Source: Lachnospiraceae bacterium UBA3386 (GTDB lineage: Bacteria > Bacillota > Clostridia > Lachnospirales > Lachnospiraceae). Taken from it: 6,794 nucleotides of DNA. The translations under genes were made by a program, and so were the position numbers. The stretch lies in the NCBI GenBank assembly GCA_002358875.1, contig DEPS01000077.1, forward strand, positions 1-6,794, in the 5' to 3' direction. Positions 1-4,980 of the stretch are shown piece by piece; within the stretch, counting starts at the first letter, position 1; the number at the start of each line of letters is the position of its first letter. The notes under the pieces are model-generated. The model searched no databases, was not told the DNA's origin, and was given only the letters and a program-made list of their open reading frames with translations.

Positions 1-240
1 TGTATCTTTTCGTCGGTTTTCGACGGGGGTCTTAACTGAGCTTATTCAAATTAATCAACAAAAGCAAAATTGTAGCCTTCAGGGAATAGACAATCGACCC
101 ACTATCGTGTACAATAAAAACCATCAGATCAATTGAATATTGTCTATCGTTCCACGCGAAAGTCCCTCCCCTGCGGAGCCGCCTTCAGGAGCCGGTAGCC
201 GGTATTTATGATCGTCAGGTTGCAAAGGAGCGATTCTCCC
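1..240. other. Non-coding left flank with a 9-bp inverted repeat
   Basis: I see no gene in this stretch. It holds an inverted repeat, ATAGACAAT at 86-94 and ATTGTCTAT at 139-147, separated by 44 bp. Near matches lie further right: ATTGACAAT at 286-294 and ATAGACGAT at 716-724. Their scatter on both sides of the tRNA fragment at 391-432 would suit accessory (arm-type) sites for a tyrosine recombinase or its directionality factor, but that is inference. A short direct repeat GCCGGTA occurs twice at 191-204. The region reads like the end of an intergenic segment whose neighbour lies outside the window. Confidence 0.4.
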
Positions 241-276
241 TGATTAGCCAGCTAATCGCCTGCTAATTGACGCAGC

Positions 277-315
277 TTGACAGAGATTGACAATAGCATA
301 TATCAGTTTAATAAG
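277..315 (+). promoter_or_regulatory. Two overlapping candidate promoters reading toward the tRNA fragment
   Basis: Two exact TTGACA -35 hexamers lie 10 bp apart, at 277-282 and 287-292. The second is followed 17 bp later by AATAAG (310-315), which matches four of six bases of the -10 consensus. The first has TATCAG (301-306) after 18 bp. Transcription from the second would start near 321-323 and run through the tRNA 3' half to the hairpin at 437-486. The -35 elements are convincing, the -10 elements only fair. Confidence 0.4.
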
Positions 316-322
316 AAAGCGT

Positions 323-330
323 CCGCCTCC
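323..330 (+). other. Possible 5' anticodon-arm remnant of tRNA-Arg(CCU)
   Basis: CCGCCTCC is what would be needed upstream of the TAAGCGG at 395-401 to rebuild a tRNA anticodon arm: CCGC pairs with GCGG and CTCC supplies the loop up to CCU. CTCC occurs at both 327-330 and 391-394, so the 64 bp between the copies sits exactly where the anticodon loop would be split. The bases before it (301-322) resemble a degraded D-arm. The same bases also give GTCCGC (321-326), which could pair with the acceptor strand GCGGAC (426-431). The match is short and may be chance. Confidence 0.3.
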
Positions 331-340
331 GTTTGGCATT

Positions 341-370
341 TTTACACAGTTTTACCCGTTTTTACAGGTT
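341..370 (+). repeat. Three tandem 10-bp repeats beside the tRNA fragment
   Basis: The motif TTTAC recurs at 341, 351 and 361, giving TTTACACAGT, TTTACCCGTT and TTTACAGGTT with a period of exactly 10 bp, about one helical turn. The array ends 20 bp before the tRNA 3' half at 391. Direct repeats at this distance from an attachment core are typical of sites bound by the DNA-arm-binding domain of integrases. That role is inferred; no integrase gene is in the window. Confidence 0.55.
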
Positions 371-390
371 CGTATCAGCTGTAGAGACTA

Positions 391-432
391 CTCCTAAGCG
401 GTAGGTCGGGTGTTCGAGTCACCTCGCGGACG
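391..432 (+). other. 3' half of tRNA-Arg(CCU): candidate attachment (att) core
   Basis: The segment reads as the 3' half of a tRNA. It contains an anticodon loop CTCCTAA with anticodon CCU, a variable region, a T-arm with stem strands GGGTG (408-412) and CACCT (420-424) around TTCGAGT, and the 3' acceptor strand CGCGGAC plus discriminator G. CCA is not encoded. The bases directly upstream cannot form the 5' anticodon stem, so this is not an intact tRNA. Elements that integrate in a tRNA gene carry exactly such a 3' portion so that integration restores the gene, and tRNA-Arg(CCU) genes (argW in Escherichia coli) are known prophage targets. The GCTAA palindromes lie on both sides of it, which suggests that both flanks belong to the element, as in a circular attP form. 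Confidence 0.75.
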
Positions 433-436
433 GGCT

Positions 437-486
437 CAAATGAGAGTGGAACGATTAGCTGGCTAATCGCTCGCTCTCATTTTTCG
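437..486 (+). terminator. Hairpin terminator carrying a palindrome in its stem
   Basis: AAATGAGAG (438-446) pairs with CTCTCATTT (474-482), and inside lies the 8-bp inverted repeat CGATTAGC/GCTAATCG with a 2-nt spacer. Five T residues follow the stem. It sits just after the tRNA 3' half, where a tRNA terminator is expected. The inner arm is one of the GCTAA palindromes, so a DNA-binding protein and the terminator may share this site. Confidence 0.6.
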
Positions 487-765
487 TTTATAGGGAAACA
501 AAATTGCGAGCAGCCTTCCTGCTAATCAATTAGCTGGGCGGATGTGTATCCAGCTAAGAAAACCGGTTCTCAGCTAATCACCCCAAAAGTGGGTCCGGCT
601 AATACAAGGGGAGCACCTCCTGTCAGGTATGGAAAATCAGCGGAAAACGAAGATAAACCGTGAAAATCCTTCCTGCCAGCGTCCCCGCCGGCTAATCCAG
701 TTAGCAGGGATCGGGATAGACGATCATTCAATTCTTAGCAGCTGCTAATGCAGACGGCACATGGA

Positions 766-822
766 AAAGTGGCCCGTTTGGATCAGATTGAAACCAAAAA
801 TCTGGTCTGAACGGGCTTTTTT
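766..822 (+). terminator. Strong intrinsic terminator or attenuator upstream of the par operon
   Basis: GCCCGTT (772-778) pairs with AACGGGC (810-816). The stem continues through GGATCAGATT (780-789) against AATCTGGTCT (799-808) with two G-U pairs, closing a roughly 9-nt A-rich loop. Six T residues follow directly (817-822), and an A-rich run precedes it. It would end transcripts coming from the palindrome region about 165 bp before the first parB-like gene. It may insulate the operon or act as an attenuator; I see no clear alternative antiterminator fold. Confidence 0.8.
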
Positions 823-986
823 CGTGCAAAAAACGGCAAATCACCTGCGGGGAGGAGCATTTTTAACCGGTATCTGCTCTTCTCTTCCGGAAAAAGCGGA
901 GGGGATGGCCACCTGTGCCGAGGCATGGATAAAGACCTGTTCAGCGTCAGCATAACTCAGCCTGGAAAAAGACAAGGAGGACAAAC
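823..986 (+). promoter_or_regulatory. Leader of the par-rep operon
   Basis: Because a strong terminator ends at 822, the promoter of the downstream genes should lie in this stretch unless they depend on read-through. I cannot point to a good -35/-10 pair; TAACTC near 953-958 is a weak -10 candidate. A GGGGAGGAG stretch at 850-858 resembles a ribosome site but has no convincing start codon after it. The true ribosome site for the next gene is AAGGAGG at 974-980. Confidence 0.3.
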
Positions 987-1880
987 ATGCAGAAGAACAA
1001 CAGCGGGATCGGAGAAAAGGAAAAGATCGTTGAGATCGAGATAGAGAGGCTCAGGGAGTTCAGGGGCCATCCCTTCAAGGTCAGACAGGATGAGCAGATG
1101 GACATGCTCATGGAGAGCATCAAAAAGTACGGCATCCTGAATCCACTGATCGTAAGGCCCATACCGGATGGCACATACGAGATCATTTCCGGAAACCGCA
1201 GACGGTATGCAGCCAGGGAGCTCGGCTATCGGAAGGTACCTGTGATCATCCGGGTCCTTAAGGATGAGGAAGCCGTGATCAGCATGGTGGACTCCAACAT
1301 GCACCGGAAGGTCATCTCCCCCAGTGAAAAGGCTTTTGCCTGCAGGATGAAATACGACGCGATCAAGCGCAAGAACGGGTTCAGCAGCAATGGACAGGAT
1401 GACTACCAGTACAGGGGAAAGAAATCCATCGAGATCATGGGTGAAGAAATGGGCGAGAGCCCCAAACAGGTCCAGCGCTATCTCAGGATCGCGGATCTGG
1501 TGCCGGAGATCCTCGAGATGCTTGATGACGGAAAGATTGGATTCACTCCGGCTTATGAGGCCTCATACCTTACCACGGAGGAACAGAGGGACTTGGTCCA
1601 GGCAATGGCATACACCCAGTCCTCTCCTTCCCTGTCGCAGGCACAGAGGATGAAAAAGCTCAGCAGGGACGGTGAGCTGGACCTGAAGGAAATGAAAAAG
1701 ATCCTGGGAGAGGTCAAAAAAGGTGATGTAAACCGGGTTACTTTCAAGAATGAGCAGCTGCACAGGTTTTTCCCGAAAGAATACACTGCCGAGAGGATGA
1801 AGGAAAGGATCCTGGATATCCTGAAGCTCTGGCAGGCGCAGGAACTCGGGGATCTGCAGGCAGAGAAGACATCGGAATAA
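987..1880 (+). CDS. ParB/Spo0J-family partition protein, first copy
   Basis: This 297-residue protein is a ParB-like DNA-binding protein, expected to load on a centromere and work with the ParA encoded next. The ParB/sulfiredoxin-like N-terminal domain covers about residues 14-110, with GHPFKV (27-32), the nucleotide-site motif ISGNRRRYAA (67-76, usually GERR) and a degenerate form of the third motif, SNMHRKVISPSEKA (103-116, usually N-I-Q-R-E). A helix-turn-helix follows at about 147-170 (MGEEMGESPKQVQRYLRI), and the C-terminal tail (about 250-285) carries FFPKEYT and ends in a helix with LKLW, shared with the second ParB-like protein. AAGGAGG ends 6 nt before the ATG. It lacks the N-terminal 15 or so residues seen in the second copy. 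The altered motif 3 hints at changed CTP hydrolysis. Family assignment is firm; the division of labour with its paralogue is unknown. Confidence 0.92.
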   Translation: MQKNNSGIGEKEKIVEIEIERLREFRGHPFKVRQDEQMDMLMESIKKYGILNPLIVRPIPDGTYEIISGNRRRYAARELGYRKVPVIIRVLKDEEAVISMVDSNMHRKVISPSEKAFACRMKYDAIKRKNGFSSNGQDDYQYRGKKSIEIMGEEMGESPKQVQRYLRIADLVPEILEMLDDGKIGFTPAYEASYLTTEEQRDLVQAMAYTQSSPSLSQAQRMKKLSRDGELDLKEMKKILGEVKKGDVNRVTFKNEQLHRFFPKEYTAERMKERILDILKLWQAQELGDLQAEKTSE

Positions 1881-1906
1881 GAAAAAGCAGACAGGAGGAC
1901 GAAAAA

Positions 1907-2713
1907 ATGGCAAAAGTGATAGCAATCGCGAACCAGAAGGGAGGCTGCGGTAAGACCTCGGTGGCTGCCAACCTTGGGATCGGCCTGGCGATGGCTGGCA
2001 AAAAGGTATGCCTGATCGACGCCGATCCGCAGGGGAGCCTGACGGTCAGTCTCGGATATCCGGATCCGGACAGCATCCATGAGACCCTGGCAACCATGAT
2101 GATGGCCATCATAAATGAGGAGGAGTCCCTGCCCCGGAAAGGGATCCTGCATCACGAAGAAGGCGTGGACCTGATCCCCGCAAACATGGAACTGTCCGGA
2201 ATAGAGGTATCCCTGTCCAATGTCATGAGCAGGGAAATGATCCTCAAGGAGTTACTGGAAACGATCCGGGATTCCTACGATTACATCCTGATCGACTGCA
2301 TGCCCTCCCTGGGGATCATGACGATCAATGCCCTTGTCTCTGCAGACAAAGTGATTATCCCCGTGCAGGCAGCATATCTTCCGGTCGTCGGCCTGCAGAT
2401 GCTCCTTAAAACGATCTCCGTTGTGAAAAAACGGCTGAACAAAAGCCTTTCCGTTGAGGGGATCCTGATCACCATGGTGGATTACAGGACGAATTACGCA
2501 AAGGACATAACGGCAATGCTCCGGGAAAGCTATGGAAATGATGTGGGTATTTTGGAATCGTTCATCCCATTCTCTGTAAAAGTGGCGGAGGCAAGCTCAG
2601 AAGGAATCAGCATCTTCCGATACGCACCAAAGTGCAAGGCTGCAGAAGGATTTTCAAGACTGACGAAGGAGGTTCTCAAAGGTGAAGAAGATCAGACCAG
2701 GACAGAAAATTAA
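1907..2713 (+). CDS. parA: ParA-family partition ATPase (Soj-like)
   Basis: This 268-residue protein is a deviant-Walker ATPase of the ParA/MinD superfamily. It would bind the nucleoid as an ATP dimer and be stimulated by ParB to move or position the element. Visible motifs are the deviant Walker A KGGCGKTS (11-18, signature lysine K11), the switch CLIDADPQGSL (35-45), Walker B YILIDCMPS (126-134) and the IPVQAAYLPVVGL strand-helix (151-163). There is no N-terminal helix-turn-helix, so it is the short, Soj-like type that normally does not itself repress its operon by specific DNA binding. AGGAGG at 1893-1898 lies 8 nt before the ATG. The gene follows the first parB-like gene after 26 bp, and its last 32 bp overlap the start of the second. 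Confidence 0.95.
   Translation: MAKVIAIANQKGGCGKTSVAANLGIGLAMAGKKVCLIDADPQGSLTVSLGYPDPDSIHETLATMMMAIINEEESLPRKGILHHEEGVDLIPANMELSGIEVSLSNVMSREMILKELLETIRDSYDYILIDCMPSLGIMTINALVSADKVIIPVQAAYLPVVGLQMLLKTISVVKKRLNKSLSVEGILITMVDYRTNYAKDITAMLRESYGNDVGILESFIPFSVKVAEASSEGISIFRYAPKCKAAEGFSRLTKEVLKGEEDQTRTEN
2666..2684 (+). promoter_or_regulatory. Ribosome site and GTG start of the second parB, inside parA
   Basis: AAGGAGG at 2666-2672 is followed 9 nt later by GTG at 2682, within the parA reading frame. The near-perfect ribosome site decides this start over the in-frame ATG at 2763. The N-terminal residues it adds (LTSVEELLG and NEESAMDIEI) fit the N-terminus I expect for this ParB family from memory. 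Overlap suggests translational coupling, and GTG may lower the output relative to ParA. Confidence 0.8.
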
Positions 2714-3617
2714 ACTGACAAGCGTAGAGGAACTGCTCGGCGTCAGCAATGAAGAATCCGCAATGGATATAGAGATCGTTAAGATCCAGCCCTTCAGGAA
2801 CCATCCCTTTAAGGTGATCGATGACGAAAAGATGGAGGATCTGGTTGAAAGCATCCGTACAAACGGCATTCTCTCTCCCGTCCTGATCCGTCCGATCGGG
2901 AACGACATCTATGAGATGGTCTCCGGCCACCGCAGGATGCACGCAGCAATCCTTCTCGGAATGGACCGGATCCCGGCTATTATTCGCGAGATGTCCGATG
3001 ACGAAGCCATCGTGAAGATGGTGGATGCCAACATCCAGCGTGAGGAACTGCTCCCAAGCGAAAAGGCCTTTGCGTACAAGATGAAGATGGATGCGATGAA
3101 GCGACAAGGCTCAAGACAGGACTTGGAAAAAGAAACAACTTCCACCCAAATTGGGTGGAAGTTGGAAACGGCAGAGATTTTGGGAAAAGAACTTGGAGAA
3201 AGTAAAAATCAAATACGTCGCTTCATCCGCCTCACCGAACTGATCCCGGAACTTCTCGAGTATGTTGATCAGAAGCGTCTGCAGTTTACGGTTGCCGTCG
3301 AGATCTCATACATCGATAAGGAAGTCCAGAAGTGGCTTTACGAATACATCAAAGACAACGGCATGGTCCGGCTGAACCAGGTTGTCCTCCTTCGGGCTCA
3401 GATGAAGACCGGTGCTATCACACAGGCCAAAATGATCTCCATGCTGAACAACAGCCAGCCCGGCAAAGGACCTGCTACTAAACTGACATTCTCAGAGAAG
3501 AAACTCAGGGAGTTCTTTCCGGCGCATTACACTTCGACGCAGATGAGGGACGTGATTGAAGATCTGCTGTCGGACTGGAAACATAAACAGGATTTTGAGG
3601 AACTGAATGGCAAATAA
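2682..3617 (+). CDS. parB: ParB/Spo0J-family partition protein, second copy
   Basis: This 311-residue protein is the more typical ParB of the pair. After an N-terminal segment with SVEELLG (14-20), the ParB N-terminal domain runs from about 28 to 125. It contains NHPFKVIDDEKMEDLVESIR (40-59), VSGHRRMHAA (80-89) and the intact motif ANIQREELLPSEKA (116-129). The helix-turn-helix lies at about 165-190 (LGKELGESKNQIRRFIRL), and the C-terminal tail (268-300) has LTFSEKKLREFFP and SDW. It is homologous along its whole length to the ParB-like protein on the other side of parA; by eye about half of the N-terminal domain residues are identical. Between domain and helix-turn-helix, residues 152-161 are encoded by a perfect 29-bp palindrome, and codons around it (about 3115-3215) shift to AT-rich forms (TTG, GGA, AGT, ATA) unlike the rest. 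Start choice is explained by the ribosome site inside parA. Confidence 0.93.
   Translation: MKKIRPGQKIKLTSVEELLGVSNEESAMDIEIVKIQPFRNHPFKVIDDEKMEDLVESIRTNGILSPVLIRPIGNDIYEMVSGHRRMHAAILLGMDRIPAIIREMSDDEAIVKMVDANIQREELLPSEKAFAYKMKMDAMKRQGSRQDLEKETTSTQIGWKLETAEILGKELGESKNQIRRFIRLTELIPELLEYVDQKRLQFTVAVEISYIDKEVQKWLYEYIKDNGMVRLNQVVLLRAQMKTGAITQAKMISMLNNSQPGKGPATKLTFSEKKLREFFPAHYTSTQMRDVIEDLLSDWKHKQDFEELNGK
3136..3164. repeat. Perfect 29-bp inverted repeat inside the second parB
   Basis: Two 14-bp arms, CAACTTCCACCCAA (3136-3149) and TTGGGTGGAAGTTG (3151-3164), match perfectly around a single A at 3150. It lies in the linker between the N-terminal domain and the helix-turn-helix and encodes TTSTQIGWKL. 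A perfect dyad of this length inside a coding sequence is very unlikely by chance. It could be a ParB-binding or other operator site, an mRNA hairpin that slows translation between domains, or a trace of a small palindromic insertion. Confidence 0.9.
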
Positions 3618-3643
3618 CTGAACTTCAGGGGAGATGATGGAGC

Positions 3644-4942
3644 ATGAGTAAAAACTTCAACTACTACTATGGATCCCAGGCGGACCAGTTCAGCTTTATA
3701 CGGATTCCGAAGATCATGCTGACAGACAACACTTTTTCTGACCTGTCACTACAGGCAAAGGTGCTGTATGGGGTACTTCTGGACCGCATGTCTCTTTCAA
3801 GGAAGAATGGATGGCTCGATGCGGAGAACCGTGTGTTCATCATATATCAGATTGGGGAAATACAGAAAGACCTGGGATTTTCCAAGAAAAAATCGATCGA
3901 CCTGCTTGCAGAGCTGGAAAAATTCGGCCTGTTGGAGAAAAAGCGCAGGGGACATGGACTCCCGAACATCCTGTATGTAAAGAGCTTCATGTCCGATGCG
4001 GATACCGAAGCGGAAAAAATGTCAACTCCGGAGGAGAACAGATCTGTTCCCAGAGGTTCCCAAACAGATACTTCTGGAATTTCGGTCACAGGATCCAAGG
4101 GTGATGGTGCTGATACACCAGGATCGTCTGTCATTGTTGACAGAAGTTCCGAAAATGACACTTCTGCCCTGAAAGCAGCTTCCATGAATTCGGGAAAACG
4201 GGCAGACAGAACCATAAGATTGTACTCAGAAGAGGATCATGAGGAGGTTTCAGGTAAAGCAGAACCGCTATATAAGAGTTTAGAGGTGTCAAAAACGACA
4301 CTTCAAGAAGTATCAAAACCGGCACTTCAAGAAGTACCGAAACTGACACCTCAAGAGGTTCCAAAATCAGCACTTCAAGAAGTACCGAAATCGACACCTC
4401 TTAAGAATAAGACTGAAATAAACAATACTGAGTTGAGTAATATCGAATCGAATCATATCTCATCGTCAAGTGTAGAGGTAAAGTCAAGAGAGGAGCGATG
4501 CGATGAGATGAGATGCGATACGATGGGATCATCCTCACCCATCAACGCGATTGCCGCTGATTACAGGAGCCTTATCTGCCGGAATATTGAGTTTGACAAC
4601 CTGCTGCTGACATTTCCCCTCAGACATGAACTCCTCAACGGGATCGTTGACCTGATCCTGGAAACGGTCCTGTGCAGGTCAGAGGAGATCCTCATAGCCA
4701 GCAGCTGCTTCCCTGCAGAGATCGTAAAGAGCAGGCTACTGAAGCTGAATTACGGGCATATCCGTTACGTCGTGGGATGCCTGGAGACAAACACGACCAA
4801 AGTCAAGAATATCCGGAAATACCTTTTGGCAGCGCTGTTCAATGCACCGACGACCATCGATGGGTATTACCAGGCTGAAGTCAATCACAACATGCCTGAA
4901 TTTGTTCCCGGACATCGGGAAGCAGAATTGAACGTGTGTTGA
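3644..4942 (+). CDS. repA: Replication initiator, RepA_N family
   Basis: This 432-residue protein should bind iterons and start replication of the element. Residues about 5-116 form the RepA_N winged-helix domain, with ADQFSFIRIPKIML (13-26), LSLQAKVLYGVLLDRMSLS (34-52), NGWLD (55-59), a recognition-helix region near 70-95 and GHGLPNILYVKSF (103-115). The middle (about 117-300) is low-complexity and contains an 8-residue repeat of the type E-V-P-K-S-T-L-Q (214-253), encoded by iteron-like DNA. The C-terminal block (about 305-415), with FPAEIVKSRLLKLNYGHIRY and NIRKYLLAALFNAPTTIDGYY, is the conserved C-terminal domain (DUF6017 type) found in initiators of Tn1549/CTn5-like elements. The ribosome site AGGGGAG (3627-3633) lies 10 nt before the ATG; the gene starts 26 bp after the second parB. 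In the family the origin lies inside the rep gene, which fits the repeats seen here. Confidence 0.93.
   Translation: MSKNFNYYYGSQADQFSFIRIPKIMLTDNTFSDLSLQAKVLYGVLLDRMSLSRKNGWLDAENRVFIIYQIGEIQKDLGFSKKKSIDLLAELEKFGLLEKKRRGHGLPNILYVKSFMSDADTEAEKMSTPEENRSVPRGSQTDTSGISVTGSKGDGADTPGSSVIVDRSSENDTSALKAASMNSGKRADRTIRLYSEEDHEEVSGKAEPLYKSLEVSKTTLQEVSKPALQEVPKLTPQEVPKSALQEVPKSTPLKNKTEINNTELSNIESNHISSSSVEVKSREERCDEMRCDTMGSSSPINAIAADYRSLICRNIEFDNLLLTFPLRHELLNGIVDLILETVLCRSEEILIASSCFPAEIVKSRLLKLNYGHIRYVVGCLETNTTKVKNIRKYLLAALFNAPTTIDGYYQAEVNHNMPEFVPGHREAELNVC
4053..4074 (+). repeat. Isolated iteron-like site in repA, other frame (1)
   Basis: GAGGTTCC and GATACTTC are separated by 6 bp, the same 22-bp layout as the array at 4283-4402. 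Here the motif is read one base out of phase with the array (encoding GSQTDTS), so it is conserved as DNA rather than as protein. It starts 90 bp before the next copy. Confidence 0.6.
4143..4164 (+). repeat. Isolated iteron-like site in repA, other frame (2)
   Basis: GAAGTTCC and GACACTTC are separated by 6 bp, a close match to the array consensus. It is read in the same shifted phase as the copy at 4053 (encoding SSENDTS). It starts 140 bp before the first array unit. Confidence 0.7.
4283..4402 (+). repeat. Five tandem 24-bp iterons inside repA, candidate replication origin
   Basis: Five units start at 4283, 4307, 4331, 4355 and 4379. Each follows GARGTNYC, then about 6 A-rich bases, then GACACYTC or a one-to-two-base variant. 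The two half-sites are approximately inverted repeats (the first unit has GAGGTGTC against GACACTTC), so each unit is itself a dyad. Origins of RepA_N plasmids are known to sit within the central part of rep and to contain tandem repeats bound by the initiator. The position, tandem order and AT-rich DNA that follows all fit. Binding by this RepA is inferred. Confidence 0.8.
4403..4530 (+). other. AT-rich stretch and GATNN pentamer run, possible unwinding region
   Basis: The DNA right after the iterons (about 4403-4465) is clearly AT-rich compared with the rest of the gene and includes ATCGAATCGAATCATATC near 4442-4459. It is followed by GATGC, GATGA, GATGA, GATGC, GATAC and GATGG in unbroken pentamer register at 4497-4526, then GATC. 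In iteron origins an AT-rich unwinding element often lies beside the repeats. I see no clear DnaA box here. The pentamer run is translated as C-D-E-M-R-C-D-T-M, which has no obvious protein purpose. Confidence 0.45.
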
Positions 4943-4980
4943 ACTGATCCATCAGGAGACTGAAAGAAAGGAGCGGAACC

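Larger units (their letters stand above)
242..749. repeat. Cluster of TTAGC/GCTAA palindromes, candidate centromere or operator array
   Basis: The half-site GCTAA(T), or its complement (A)TTAGC, recurs throughout this region. Inward palindromes are GATTAGC-CA-GCTAATC at 242-257, CGATTAGC-TG-GCTAATCG at 452-469 and TTAGCAGCTGCTAA at 735-748. Outward-facing pairs are GCTAAT-CA-ATTAGC at 521-534 and GCTAA-N5-TTAGC at 691-705. Single half-sites lie at 262-267, 552-557, 572-577 and 598-603. By eye I find only isolated half-sites elsewhere in the window, for example near 6334 and 6542. Such clustering next to a par operon fits a partition site bound by a ParB-like protein. It could also serve an excisionase, an initiator or the operon's repressor. 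The pattern is directly visible; the function is inferred. Confidence 0.7.

Noticed and set aside
391..432. A functional tRNA gene
   Set aside because: The 5' strand of the anticodon stem and a normal acceptor 5' strand are missing at the right distance.
629..748. A 39-residue rightward open frame starting MENQRKTK
   Set aside because: The nearest ribosome-like site is about 15 nt away, and its 3' part is made of two GCTAA palindromes. It could be a leader peptide but there is no positive support.
761..955. A 64-residue rightward open frame
   Set aside because: Its first part is the stem and T-run of the terminator at 766-822, it has no ribosome site, and the peptide resembles nothing I know.
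905..955. A 16-codon leader peptide MATCAEAWIKTCSASA
   Set aside because: The GGAGGGG directly abuts the ATG with no usable spacing, and no regulatory codon run is seen.
2676..3107. Long leftward open frame (143 residues), antisense to the second parB
   Set aside because: It is a shadow of the strong rightward gene, rich in histidine and without a ribosome site or recognisable motifs.
4283..4402. CRISPR array
   Set aside because: The 24-bp period leaves no spacers, the repeats are imperfect and lie in frame within repA; they fit iterons.
4403..4530. DnaA boxes at the presumed origin
   Set aside because: I find no TTATCCACA-like sequence on either strand in this stretch.
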